From assembly GCA_003252385.1 (NCBI GenBank), contig QKEH01000114.1, positions 1-64,000 on the forward strand: a stretch of 64,000 nucleotides of DNA. Direction: 5' to 3'. The position numbers and the translations under genes were made by a program. The notes under the pieces are model-generated. The model searched no databases. It saw only the letters and a list, made by a program, of their open reading frames with translations, and was not told where the DNA came from. Shown here one piece after another: positions 38,042 through 45,972 of this stretch (positions are counted from its first letter, which is position 1; each line of letters begins with the position of its first letter). Origin of the DNA: Bacteroidota bacterium. GTDB taxonomy: Bacteria > Bacteroidota > Bacteroidia > Bacteroidales > UBA10428.

Positions 38042-38332
38042 AGTGTTAGATTATTAATTCAGAACTTTACTTTTTAAACTCGTGGTACGTCAACCAACTC
38101 TTTTTATCCCCCCCACGGGGGTAGCAAAGTATCGTGAATTTTGTTCAGTATTTTAGGATATTGTTTCATCAGTCTGTTTTCCTTTTACATTAATGAAGTA
38201 AGTCCAGCTCGTTGTGTTAAACTTATTTCACAAGAATGCTTCCTGGTTCACTATTCACTTGCCCGGGGATTCTGCTGCGAAGCTGTTGGAGGCCTTGCCG
38301 GCAAACAACCCCTTCCCGGCCATCCGGGGGTC

Positions 38333-38373
38333 TAAAAAGAAACGAGGGCTATTCTCGTGAGAACAGCCCTCGT
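38333..38373 (-). terminator. Attenuator terminator in the leu operon leader
   Basis: On the minus strand, ACGAGGGCT pairs with AGCCCTCGT (9 bp), extended by an inner UUCU/AGAA stem, and is followed by TTTCTTTTT. It lies 25 bases after the leader peptide stop and nearly 300 bases before leuA, so it would stop transcription before the structural genes unless the antiterminator forms. Confidence 0.85.
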
Positions 38374-38401
38374 ATATAATTTATACACACACCATTCTCA
38401 C
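38357..38401 (-). promoter_or_regulatory. Antiterminator pairing of the leu attenuator
   Basis: GUGAGAAUGG (minus strand, 38401-38392) can pair over 10 bp (two G-U) with CUGUUCUCAC (38366-38357). The second strand is part of the 5' arm of the terminator, so the two structures exclude each other. The first strand begins at the last base before the leader stop codon; a ribosome that reaches the stop would cover it and allow termination. Confidence 0.75.
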
Positions 38402-38460
38402 CTGTGTATTCGAAGAATACCAAGAAGAATAATGCTGAGTAGTAGACTTTGATAATTCAT
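38398..38460 (-). CDS. leuL: leu operon leader peptide (20 residues, Leu/Ile rich)
   Basis: A short ORF too small for the ORF track encodes MNYQSLLLSIILLGILRIHR and stops at TGA. Six residues are Leu and four are Ile, including the runs LLL and IILL. It sits 10-12 bases after the predicted transcription start and just upstream of a terminator/antiterminator pair. Within the ORF, GUAUUC/GAAUAC (38406-38420) can form a small pause hairpin. Shortage of charged tRNA-Leu (or tRNA-Ile) would stall the ribosome, free the antiterminator strand and let leuACD be transcribed. This is the classic leader-peptide attenuation logic; the mechanism is inference from structure. Confidence 0.85.
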   Translation of the reverse strand: MNYQSLLLSIILLGILRIHR

Positions 38461-38477
38461 AGTTGATTATTGAATCA

Positions 38478-38485
38478 CAAAGATA
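38478..38485 (-). promoter_or_regulatory. -7 promoter element TATCTTTG of the leu operon
   Basis: Exact TAnnTTTG match on the minus strand, 18 bases before the leader peptide ATG. Transcription should begin at about 38471. Confidence 0.7.
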
Positions 38486-38576
38486 TAGATTATTATTTTC
38501 TTTTAAAAACATCCTTATAAAAAATTCCTCCCTCGTGGTCTTTTTGTCCGACCACTCCGGTTAGGCACAGGTAAAG

Positions 38577-39320
38577 TTAGTTTTCAAGGGCGGCCATTAC
38601 CTCCTCGGTAAGCTCCAGGTTGTGGTATACATTCTGCACATCATCCAGGTCTTCAAACTCCTCAACCAAATTTAATATCTTCTTCGACTCTTCCACAGTC
38701 AATGCCTTAGTATCGTTCGGAATACGCTGTAGTTGAGCACTCTCCACTTCAACTCCCAATTCTTCCAGTCGCTTTTGTACGCTTCCGAAATCTTCCAGTG
38801 CCGTGGTAATCACAAACATATCGCCTTCTACCTCAAATTCTTCCACTCCGGCATCAATTACCTCGAGCTGAAACTCATCCGGATCGGCACTTCCGGCTTT
38901 GACATTAAAAACTCCCTTACGCTCAAAGAGAAAACTTAATGATCCGTTGGTTCCTAAGCTTCCATTACGCTTGGTGAATACGGAACGAACCTGGCTAACG
39001 GTACGTTGATTGTTATCGGTTAAACATTCGATAAAAATGGCTATCCCATTAGGGCCATATCCCTCAAAAGTAACCTCTTGCAGGTTGTCTCCTTCTTTAT
39101 CGGCCTTATTAATTGCCCGATCCACATTTTCCTTGGGCATGTTAGCGCCCTTCGCATTGTTCATGGCCATGCGCAGGCGCGGATTGGCATCGGGATCGGA
39201 GCCGCCCTCCTTCACCGCAATGGAAATTTCTTTAACAATCCGGGAAAATATTTTACCCCTTTTGGCATCCAATGCCCCTTTCTTCCTCTTAATCGTTGAC
39301 CATTTACTATGTCCTGACAT
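38577..39320 (-). CDS. YebC/PmpR family DNA-binding or translation factor
   Basis: The 247-residue protein begins MSGHSKWSTIKRKKGALDAKRGKIFSRI, the invariant YebC start, and has 'NARLRMAMNNAKGANMPKENVDRAI'-type helices, 'EGYGPNGIAIFIECLTDNNQRT' near 88, and the acidic C-terminal domain ('GVEEFEVEGDMFVITT', 'VYHNLELTEE'). YebC proteins were named as transcription regulators; recent work links several to relief of ribosome stalling. It is a single gene with its own promoter element. Confidence 0.93.
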   Translation of the reverse strand: MSGHSKWSTIKRKKGALDAKRGKIFSRIVKEISIAVKEGGSDPDANPRLRMAMNNAKGANMPKENVDRAINKADKEGDNLQEVTFEGYGPNGIAIFIECLTDNNQRTVSQVRSVFTKRNGSLGTNGSLSFLFERKGVFNVKAGSADPDEFQLEVIDAGVEEFEVEGDMFVITTALEDFGSVQKRLEELGVEVESAQLQRIPNDTKALTVEESKKILNLVEEFEDLDDVQNVYHNLELTEEVMAALEN

Positions 39321-39356
39321 ATAGCTTAATTTACAGTTACTCGATTATTTGCGTGG

Positions 39357-39364
39357 CAAAAATA
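39357..39364 (-). promoter_or_regulatory. -7 promoter element TATTTTTG for yebC
   Basis: Exact TAnnTTTG match on the minus strand, 37 bases before the yebC ATG. Confidence 0.55.
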
Positions 39365-39450
39365 TAAAATAAAACAAACCCTGAAAACAGAGAAATTAAT
39401 ATCGTGACAGAGAGCCGGGATTTTCCGCTTTATGGCACCACATTTCTCCC

Positions 39451-39801
39451 TTAATTACTAGCCCAAAGTTCTGAATAGGCTGGTAATTCACCGGCATCCT
39501 GAATACAGTGGGCAATTTCCACCACCGAATGTCGAATTTGGCGGATCAGTTCTTCATCCAAATTTATGAACGAAAGTGTTATCCCCAGAGAAGCAACCAT
39601 GCCTGAAATCAGCTTTAACATTTCGTAGGCACTGCAGTCGATGGCCCTTACACCGGCAAGGTTAACCAGTACCGTATTACAGTCCTGCTTCATAGCCTGA
39701 ATTATTAACTTTTTTAGGCTTTCCTGATACCGAAAATTAATACGGCGGATAGTGTAGGCAGAAATAATGACGGTTTGATTAAAAGATTCAAGAGAAAACA
39801 T
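39451..39801 (-). CDS. STAS-domain protein (anti-sigma-antagonist-like)
   Basis: A single STAS domain of 116 residues. The core 'LVNLAGVRAIDCSAYEMLKLIS' corresponds to the phosphorylatable 'D-S-S/T-G' loop of SpoIIAA-like proteins; Ser is kept in DCSAYE, while the usual following Gly is replaced. The ORF track starts at 39870, but a perfect -7 element lies at 39828-39835, inside that extension, so the ATG at 39801 (MFSLESFNQTV) is used. No RsbW-type kinase or sigma factor gene is next to it; its partner is unknown. It lies just downstream of rprY, with which it may share regulation. Confidence 0.7.
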   Translation of the reverse strand: MFSLESFNQTVIISAYTIRRINFRYQESLKKLIIQAMKQDCNTVLVNLAGVRAIDCSAYEMLKLISGMVASLGITLSFINLDEELIRQIRHSVVEIAHCIQDAGELPAYSELWASN

Positions 39802-39827
39802 ACTATGACCGTTTGCTATTCGAGCTG

Positions 39828-39835
39828 CAAAAGTA
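39828..39835 (-). promoter_or_regulatory. -7 promoter element TACTTTTG for the STAS gene
   Basis: Exact TAnnTTTG match on the minus strand, 27 bases ahead of the ATG at 39801; it decides the start choice for this gene. Confidence 0.65.
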
Positions 39836-39917
39836 TATTTTTTCAGCATGCTGCAAGCAGGTTTCTGCAAACAATTTACTAATTGTCAACCTTTTCCAGC
39901 GCTATCCAATGATCCGA

Positions 39918-40601
39918 TCAGCCAAGTAGTTTAAAGCCTTTGCCATGAATATTGATTATTTCGACCGTAGGATCGTCCTTCAGGTATTTGCGTAACTTGG
40001 CGATATATACATCCATGCTTCGGGCGTTAAAGTAGTTGTCATCCACCCAAATGGTTTTTAGAGCAAAATTCCGTTCCAGTACCGAGTTCTTATTCAAACA
40101 CAACAACTTGAGCAGTTCGGTTTCCTTGGTGGTTAACTTCTGGATCCGATCTTTGAGAGTCAGAATCTGTTTTTCGGTATCGAAACGATAGCGCCCTATG
40201 GCAAATTCGTTCTGACTGCTCCCTCCAAATTTACCCGTCCGGCGCAGTATGGCTTCGATACGGTATACCAACTCTTCCATAGAAAAAGGTTTGGTAATAT
40301 AATCATCGCATCCGGCTTTAAAACCATCCAGAATATCTTCCTTTTGCGACTTGGCCGTTAAAAAAAGTATAGGAATGTCGGTATTGGTCATCCGAATTTC
40401 CTTGGCCAGGGTGTAGCCATCCTTAATGGGCATCATAATATCCAGGATGCACAAATCGTAATGCTGTTTGATAAAAGCCTTATAGGCCAATTCCCCGTTC
40501 GGAAATAAATCAGTGCTGTACTTTTTTGCAATCAGGTACTCCCTCAGGAGGCTTCCCAGATTCTCGTCGTCTTCGGCCAACAATACTTTTAATTCGTTCA
40601 T
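39918..40601 (-). CDS. rprY: OmpR-family response regulator, RprY-like
   Basis: The 227-residue protein has an N-terminal receiver domain (acidic pair 'LAEDDENLG', phospho-acceptor Asp in 'LCILDIMMPIKDGY' at about residue 53, Thr in 'ILFLTAKSQ', Lys in 'YITKPFSMEEL') and a C-terminal winged helix ('LTTKETELLKLLCLNKNSVLERN', 'RSMDVYIAKLRKYLK', 'INIHGKGFKL'). Together with the adjacent kinase it looks like RprXY of Bacteroides, a pair linked to envelope or stress responses. The ATG overlaps the kinase stop by four bases (ATGA), so the two are co-translated. Confidence 0.88.
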   Translation of the reverse strand: MNELKVLLAEDDENLGSLLREYLIAKKYSTDLFPNGELAYKAFIKQHYDLCILDIMMPIKDGYTLAKEIRMTNTDIPILFLTAKSQKEDILDGFKAGCDDYITKPFSMEELVYRIEAILRRTGKFGGSSQNEFAIGRYRFDTEKQILTLKDRIQKLTTKETELLKLLCLNKNSVLERNFALKTIWVDDNYFNARSMDVYIAKLRKYLKDDPTVEIINIHGKGFKLLG

Positions 40602-42100
40602 AGCTGTTTTATTAATGGCAATTTAATGAAGAAAGAGGTTCCTTCTCCCAATTCCGATTCCAGGGTTATATGCCCTTTATGCTCTTCCACAACCTTCTTC
40701 ACATAGCTCAATCCCAGTCCAAAACCTTTCACGTTATGGATATTACCGGTGGATACCCTGAAGAACTTATCGAAAATACGCCGTTGGTTTGCCCGGCTGA
40801 TTCCTATTCCATTGTCGCGAACGATGATCAGCATATCACTTTGAACGTTACGGGTCTCAATATAGATCTCCGGAGCTACAGTGGTGTATTTAACGGCATT
40901 GTCGAGCAGGTTGGAAAGAATGTTGGTTATGTGTACCGGGTCGCCCTCAATTTGATCGTTATCGGCGTGCAAGGACGGAATGAGCATGCCTTTGCGTGAG
41001 TCGACCTGCAGGGTAAAATTGGCAATGACCGATTCAATAATCTCATGAACCGAAAGAATTTCAAAGGTCAGCTTCATATCGCCCTGATCGAACTTGGCCA
41101 TCTGAAGTACCCGTTCAACCTGATAGCCTAACCGGGCACTCTCATCGGAAATAATACCGGAAATACGGCTGTAATTTTTCTGCTCGGGCGAAATACTTTT
41201 ATCGTTGAGCATTTGGGAGGCTAACGAGATGGTGGATATCGGGGTTTTCAGTTCGTGGGTCATGTTGTTCACAAAGTCGCTCTTCATTTCCGACAAGCGC
41301 TTCTGACGAATAATTACGTAGAGTGTAAAAGCAAATGTAACCAGCAGAAAAAGTGTCAGAACGGATGAAGAAACTACGATAAAACCCATGGAACTGATGA
41401 TCATACCCCGCATATTAGGGAAATACACGGTGAGGTAACTGGGTTCATCAAAGAAGTCGTCGGGAAACAGTTCGATCTGATAGTACTTCTGATGGTCTTC
41501 TTTACGAAAATTTTTCGATTTAAAAATCACCTTCTCGTTCCAGTTGGTAACCGCAAATTCGCATTCCACTTCCAAACCGTGTTCAGCAAGTGCCATTTGT
41601 AAAAAGCGATCCACCAGGTCGGGAGTAACGCGTTTTTCGATACTGCTTGAAAAATTAAACATTTTAGAAACCACGCGATCAATAAATTCCCGCCGGTTCA
41701 ATATTCGTTTTAGCATGGACACATTCTTCGATGGATGTTGCCCGAAGGGATGTCCGATACGCGAACCAAAGAAGATGTTGGTTTGAAGTTCGTATGCGGC
41801 ATCGGAAGAATAAAGCAGCGTATCCCGCTGAAATTTTGTGAGGCTGTCCGCAGCTAATTTAGCCCTCAGATATTGCGTACTATCCCACGAAGCGCCGTTC
41901 ATTTCATCAAAAATATAACTCATGGTTTCATTGCGCTGCATATTAAAGACGGCATCGGTTAAAGCTCTGCGGGCAAACTGATCGAAATGCCGTTCGCTCA
42001 CCTGGTAGGCATTGCGCATCCAGAAGAACTGCAACATAATGAGCCCTAACAGGGCAATACTCATGAATACGGTAACTAGGATGATTAACCTCTTGCTCAT
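40598..42100 (-). CDS. rprX: Sensor histidine kinase, RprX-like
   Basis: A 500-residue membrane kinase. Helix 1 lies at about residues 5-27 and helix 2 at about 235-258, bracketing a periplasmic sensor region of about 205 residues. HisKA has 'DFVNNMTHELKTPISTISLASQ' (His near 280), and the HATPase domain has N-box 'LLDNAVKYT', G1 'VRDNGIGIS' and G2 'KGFGLGLSYVKKV'. The ORF track starts at 42148; the ATG at 42100 (MSKRLIILVTVF) gives a normal positive-inside N-terminus. A -7 element ends six bases before this ATG, so the mRNA may be leaderless. Confidence 0.87.
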   Translation of the reverse strand: MSKRLIILVTVFMSIALLGLIMLQFFWMRNAYQVSERHFDQFARRALTDAVFNMQRNETMSYIFDEMNGASWDSTQYLRAKLAADSLTKFQRDTLLYSSDAAYELQTNIFFGSRIGHPFGQHPSKNVSMLKRILNRREFIDRVVSKMFNFSSSIEKRVTPDLVDRFLQMALAEHGLEVECEFAVTNWNEKVIFKSKNFRKEDHQKYYQIELFPDDFFDEPSYLTVYFPNMRGMIISSMGFIVVSSSVLTLFLLVTFAFTLYVIIRQKRLSEMKSDFVNNMTHELKTPISTISLASQMLNDKSISPEQKNYSRISGIISDESARLGYQVERVLQMAKFDQGDMKLTFEILSVHEIIESVIANFTLQVDSRKGMLIPSLHADNDQIEGDPVHITNILSNLLDNAVKYTTVAPEIYIETRNVQSDMLIIVRDNGIGISRANQRRIFDKFFRVSTGNIHNVKGFGLGLSYVKKVVEEHKGHITLESELGEGTSFFIKLPLIKQL

Positions 42101-42105
42101 GGAAA

Positions 42106-42113
42106 CAAAGATA
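42106..42113 (-). promoter_or_regulatory. -7 promoter element TATCTTTG abutting the rprX start codon
   Basis: Exact TAnnTTTG match on the minus strand whose last base is five bases from the ATG at 42100. With the usual spacing, transcription would start at or within a few bases of the ATG. Confidence 0.5.
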
Positions 42114-42188
42114 CCTATTGGAACCTTTTGATCTGTAAACCTTAACAATCTTTAACAAAGCTTGAAAAAACTTAACAGATGAATGCAC

Positions 42189-42196
42189 TACATTTG
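42189..42196 (+). promoter_or_regulatory. -7 promoter element TACATTTG on the + strand, divergent from rprX
   Basis: Exact TAnnTTTG match with no protein-coding gene downstream on this strand; followed about 125 bases later by a strong terminator. No clear -33 TTTG at standard spacing. Confidence 0.5.
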
Positions 42197-42201
42197 TTTC
42201 A

Positions 42202-42351
42202 TACAAAACAAGCAAGGTTCAGAGACATAAAAAAATAGGAAAATTTCTTTTTCATGGTGATTAGTTAGTAAAGTTAGATTACTGATTCTTTTCATAGTTA
42301 AAAATGGGTTAGGGTTTGTGAAGGAGGTCGAAAGGCCTCTTTCTTTTTTTT
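42202..42351 (+). ncRNA. Candidate small RNA of about 150 bases
   Basis: A -7 element at 42189-42196 and an intrinsic terminator at 42321-42351 bracket about 150 bases with no ORF above a few codons (ATGs at 42255 and 42304 stop after four and two codons). The segment contains two similar motifs, TTTTTCATGGTGA and TTTTCATAGTTAA, about 45 bases apart. It lies divergently from rprX and converges on the hybrid kinase gene. I cannot match it to a named RNA family. The start is estimated from promoter spacing. Confidence 0.45.
42321..42351 (+). terminator. Intrinsic terminator of the candidate small RNA
   Basis: AAGGAGGTC pairs with GGCCTCTTT (9 bp, two G-T) around a GAAA tetraloop and is followed by C and eight T. 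No + strand gene lies upstream except the candidate small RNA. Confidence 0.85.
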
Positions 42352-42375
42352 ATAAAAACCCGAGCAACGACGGGT
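42352..42375 (-). terminator. Probable terminator of the hybrid kinase gene
   Basis: On the minus strand ACCCG (42375-42371) pairs with CGGGT (42362-42358), flanked by a run of five T. An outer GAGCA/TGCTC pairing is an alternative. It lies 130 bases after the kinase stop. Confidence 0.45.
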
Positions 42376-42504
42376 AGCTGCTCATTGAATTGACCGTGGC
42401 AAGCCATTCTGCCAAAACGAAGTTACACTCCATCTAACATACAGACACAATGAGAGACACCCGTTGCAAAGGTTTATCGAAAAATGGATTCACCCCCATT
42501 CAGG

Positions 42505-44541
42505 CTAAAAGGAATTTACCAGCCTCATGTCAGGCTGGGGAACTTTGGACAAACTCACACGGATCGCCTCAAAAAGCTTCTCCTGAGTTAGGGGTTTGGT
42601 CACATACGCCGAACAACCGGCCTTCCGGCACTTTTGTTCATCGCCATCCAGGGCATTTGCAGTTTGGGCAATAATCGGCAAATGGGGCCACTGTGCAGAA
42701 ATATAACGGGATGCCTGATAGCCATCCAGCATCGGCATTTTAATGTCCATCAACACCAAATCTATCTCGTCATGGCTTTCCACCCGCTCAATGGCCTCAA
42801 CTCCATTGCACGCCCGGATAAGTTGTACCCCGGTTGGCTTTAATACCTCACTCAGATAGATATAGTTGCACTGATCATCTTCAGCAATGAGCAGTGTATA
42901 TCCTCGTAGGTCGGGTGTTACTGCGGATGACAGGGACGCTCCTCTCGATTCGCTGCATTGCGGCTCCGGCAAGGGGTGCAAAGGCAACACAACATTAAAA
43001 CAAGTCCCCTCACCGGGAGCCGATTCCACCCGAATGGTTCCATGCAACAATTCTACAATACTTTTGCTAATAGCCAATCCTAAACCGGCACCTGACCAAT
43101 ATCCCGGAAGATTGTTCTCAATCTGAAAATGGCTTTCGAAAATGGCGTCCTTGAACTCAGCAGGCATACCAATACCCGAATCACGTACCGTAAAAATAAC
43201 TTTTGCATCATCCAATACTTTATATCCGTATTGAATGGTGCCCCGCTCTGTGAACTTTGCCGAATTGGTTAACAGATTGAGGATAACCTGCTTCAACCGG
43301 TCTGCGTCGGTATACAATTGCAGAGTACGGAGGGAAGTGTCCACATCCACTATCAGATCTACATCCTGCATGTGGTTGTATTTTCGTAACGTTTGTTCAA
43401 TTACCGCTTTAAGATCCAATAATAGACTATAGGGATTGCAAACCCGGTATTTAACTTTCAACTTTTTACTCTCGAGCTTGGAGAAATCAATAATATCGTC
43501 AATAATATGAAGTAAATCGGCGCTGCTATTTCGAATGAGGTGGAGAAAATGATTTCGATCGTTTGTAGAGAAATTCCTCTCCAGCAACAAATCCGTAAAC
43601 CCAAGTATGGCATTCATGGGGGTACGAATCTCATGCGACATATTCGCTAAAAAGGAAGTTTTTTGTCGATCCAGGTTTTCGGCTCTTTCTTTGGCTGTTC
43701 TCAGCCGTGCCTGTACTGTATGATGTTCTGTCCAGTCTAGCACCGTAGCCAGAATACCTTCCTCCTCCAAGGTCGCTAACTCGTACCTTTGGAGGGTGGT
43801 GCGGTACTTTTTTTCTTCGGTCTTCTGCTTTAACGCGATCGTGAAACCAAGTTCTTTAGATGCGGAATGAAAGAAACCTTTAGCCCTCATTGAAATGTGA
43901 TCTATAAAAGATCCCTGATCTTCTGCTGCCCCGACCTGACTGAACGATTCGATCAAACTCATCGCTGCTGGGTTAGCATAGAGCAATTGCCCTTGTTGGG
44001 TAAAAATAAAGACAGGTAGAAGCAAGCCGGCAAACGAATCAAATTCCAAGGAAGCGGATTTGGGACAAATCGCCTCAGGTGGATGGAGGATCATTGCCTG
44101 AAACTGAATGGCCAATTCCAGATTTTCGAATTGACTATCAATAAAGGCACACACCGCATCGAATGTCGTTGAATATTGCAGGTGCAGCCTGGTAAATCGC
44201 AATACCTCTTTTTTCAGAAGTTTCAACCTGTACAAATAACCGAACAGGTTGCGCTGATTCTGCTTGAACCGATCGCTATTCTGCAGAGCGAAAGAATGAT
44301 ACGGATTTTTTATTCCAAATTCAAGGGTACTTTCGGAAACCACAAAGCTTTGGGAACGAAGCTCTTCGGCCAGGATGTTTACGATTTGAAGAACATCATC
44401 GTCGGGCAACTCCTGTATTGAAGGCCTTTCGCTGTTTTGCAATCTTTCGTCGAACCGGCAATCATTCAATTGCCGTGCAAGATTCACACTGCCAGCTGCC
44501 AGTGTACTGGCAAATTTCTCCACGCAGTCACTAATTTTCAT
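42505..44541 (-). CDS. Hybrid sensor histidine kinase/response regulator (PAS-like, soluble)
   Basis: A 678-residue kinase without membrane helices, so probably cytoplasmic. The N-terminal 150 residues are helical and unrecognised. A PAS-like segment follows at about 165-280 ('VFIFTQQGQLLYANPAAMSLIESF', then 'ATVLDWTEHH'). HisKA has 'FLANMSHEIRTPMNAILGFTDLL' (about 310), HATPase has 'LLTNSAKFT', 'VRDSGIGMP' and 'GAGLGLAISKSIVELL', and a C-terminal receiver has 'DLVLMDIKMPMLDGY' and 'YVTKPLTQEKL'. The ORF track starts at a TTG at 44583 that overlaps a -7 element, so the ATG at 44541 is used. Signal and partner are unknown. Confidence 0.85.
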   Translation of the reverse strand: MKISDCVEKFASTLAAGSVNLARQLNDCRFDERLQNSERPSIQELPDDDVLQIVNILAEELRSQSFVVSESTLEFGIKNPYHSFALQNSDRFKQNQRNLFGYLYRLKLLKKEVLRFTRLHLQYSTTFDAVCAFIDSQFENLELAIQFQAMILHPPEAICPKSASLEFDSFAGLLLPVFIFTQQGQLLYANPAAMSLIESFSQVGAAEDQGSFIDHISMRAKGFFHSASKELGFTIALKQKTEEKKYRTTLQRYELATLEEEGILATVLDWTEHHTVQARLRTAKERAENLDRQKTSFLANMSHEIRTPMNAILGFTDLLLERNFSTNDRNHFLHLIRNSSADLLHIIDDIIDFSKLESKKLKVKYRVCNPYSLLLDLKAVIEQTLRKYNHMQDVDLIVDVDTSLRTLQLYTDADRLKQVILNLLTNSAKFTERGTIQYGYKVLDDAKVIFTVRDSGIGMPAEFKDAIFESHFQIENNLPGYWSGAGLGLAISKSIVELLHGTIRVESAPGEGTCFNVVLPLHPLPEPQCSESRGASLSSAVTPDLRGYTLLIAEDDQCNYIYLSEVLKPTGVQLIRACNGVEAIERVESHDEIDLVLMDIKMPMLDGYQASRYISAQWPHLPIIAQTANALDGDEQKCRKAGCSAYVTKPLTQEKLFEAIRVSLSKVPQPDMRLVNSF

Positions 44542-44580
44542 CAGATGTAAGTTAGTTGTCCATCCTTCTTTTAGGCTGAT

Positions 44581-44588
44581 CAAAATTA
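44581..44588 (-). promoter_or_regulatory. -7 promoter element TAATTTTG for the hybrid kinase gene
   Basis: Exact TAnnTTTG match on the minus strand, 40 bases before the ATG at 44541; it excludes the TTG at 44583 as start. Confidence 0.6.
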
Positions 44589-44800
44589 GTGGAACAAACG
44601 CCTGACACCGGATTAATTAAAATGACATATTGTATCGGAACCCTATGATAAAAATCATCCCAAGCAACGTTTTTAAACAGACTCTCCGATTTTGGACAGG
44701 GTCATTTCGATACGATCCTGCAGCAGCTCATAAAGCAGGTCGGCATGTAAGAATTACTGGCTAAGGAAGTAACTAATGTTATTGTATTTTGCGCGAAACC

Positions 44801-45223
44801 TCAGGCCAGCCACTTCCTGAGCGATTTGATGGAATCCGGATCCAGCTCGGTGAGCATAGCAATTCCTTTATGCCCCTTCAGATTTTGAATGGCTTCCTTC
44901 ATGGCAAATAAAGAACCCTCTGTACGAATAATCAGAAGATAATCCACCTGCTTCAGTTCGGGGATAAAATAGTGGTTGCCCGAGCGATTTACGACCAAGG
45001 TCAGTTTTTCAATCTCCTCATGCGATAAATCGGCATACTGACGGAAATGTAATACCTCCTTCTTCTGTTCAACCACAGCATCTTCAGCCATAGCCAGTTG
45101 AATTCCCAGCTGATCATTGAGCAGCATACACAGTTTTAGTTCCGGTTCCGATGAGGCGATGGCGTATATCGCGATTTCTTCATCGGCAGGGGTATCGGAG
45201 TACTTCAGTATTGCTTTCTTCAC
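44801..45223 (-). CDS. IPExxxVDY family protein
   Basis: The 140-residue protein carries the family name motif as 'YFIPELKQVDYLLII' at about residues 87-101, with a Bacteroidota-typical layout of short strands and helices on either side. The family is restricted to Bacteroidota and its function is unknown. It starts 11 bases after rnc and ends the acpP-fabF-rnc operon, a placement I associate with the family. Confidence 0.88.
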   Translation of the reverse strand: MKKAILKYSDTPADEEIAIYAIASSEPELKLCMLLNDQLGIQLAMAEDAVVEQKKEVLHFRQYADLSHEEIEKLTLVVNRSGNHYFIPELKQVDYLLIIRTEGSLFAMKEAIQNLKGHKGIAMLTELDPDSIKSLRKWLA

Positions 45224-45234
45224 CTGAATAAATT

Positions 45235-45972
45235 TTAAAGCCCAAGCATTTGAATAGCTTGCTTGGATGCATTTTGTTCGGCTTCCTTTTTCGATTTACC
45301 CATGCCCATCCCCACAATTTCATCAAAAACAAGCAAGTGCGAAACAAATACGGGTTTTTTTGTTCGCGCGGAAACCTGTTCCTGACTGGTGAAATTAATG
45401 TCTTTCCGGTTTTTTTGACCCCATTCGATGATACGACTTTTAAAGTCGGTCTCCGTTTCGATGAGTTTATTCAGATTAATATGTTTCTGAAGCAATTTTT
45501 GGGTAATGAAACGTTTTACCTTACCGTATCCTTTATCCAGATAAATGGCGCCTATTAATGCCTCTAACGCGTCTCCGTACAAGCCAATGTGAGTGTCGCT
45601 GGTCAGATTGGAGACAATTAATTTATCCAGCCCCATGGTAAGCGCAACATTCCGCAGGGTCTCCCGGTTAACAATCTTGGAACGCATTTGGGTCAGAAAA
45701 CCCTCGTCGCGACCGGGATAGCTTTCATAAAGATGTTCGGCAATCACACTATCCAGAATGGCATCGCCCAAAAACTCAAGACGTTCGTTATGAATATCGT
45801 TTTGTTTGGAAAAACGCGATGCAGCTGACTTATGAATCAGCGCCAATTGGTATACGGCATACCTCTTGGGTTTAAAGCCCAGAATTTCCTTGATCTGACG
45901 CTTAAAATGTTTATCGAGTGGGTAAAAATTCCTCTTCCTTTCAGAAATCGATCGAAGCAATGGTTTACTCAA
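45235..45972 (-). CDS. rnc: Ribonuclease III, non-ATG start
   Basis: RNase III cuts double-stranded RNA in rRNA and mRNA processing. The protein of about 245 residues has the catalytic signature 'NERLEFLGDAILDSVIAEHLY' at about residue 52, 'DALEALIGAIYLDKGY' with the second acidic residues, and a C-terminal double-stranded RNA-binding domain ('VFVSHLLVFDEIVGMGMGKSKKEAEQNASKQAI'). No ATG or GTG lies ahead of the conserved core. TTG codons at 46014, 46008, 45972 and 45960 are the options. 45972 overlaps the fabF stop by eight bases and gives a sensible length; 45960 is nearly as good. Confidence 0.9.
   Translation of the reverse strand: MSKPLLRSISERKRNFYPLDKHFKRQIKEILGFKPKRYAVYQLALIHKSAASRFSKQNDIHNERLEFLGDAILDSVIAEHLYESYPGRDEGFLTQMRSKIVNRETLRNVALTMGLDKLIVSNLTSDTHIGLYGDALEALIGAIYLDKGYGKVKRFITQKLLQKHINLNKLIETETDFKSRIIEWGQKNRKDINFTSQEQVSARTKKPVFVSHLLVFDEIVGMGMGKSKKEAEQNASKQAIQMLGL

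Noticed and set aside
38100-38130. C/G-rich hairpin (CCCCC...GGGGG) in the leuA leader, first considered as a second terminator
   Set aside because: No T-run follows it on the minus strand.
38141-38335. 64-residue + strand ORF in the leu leader region
   Set aside because: Lies opposite the untranslated leader of leuA and has no supporting signals.
44673-44753. Minus-strand stretch of about 26 codons that looks like a helical protein C-terminus, between the IPExxxVDY gene and the hybrid kinase gene
   Set aside because: It could be a gene remnant, but it is preceded directly by a stop, lacks a start, and is too short to assign.
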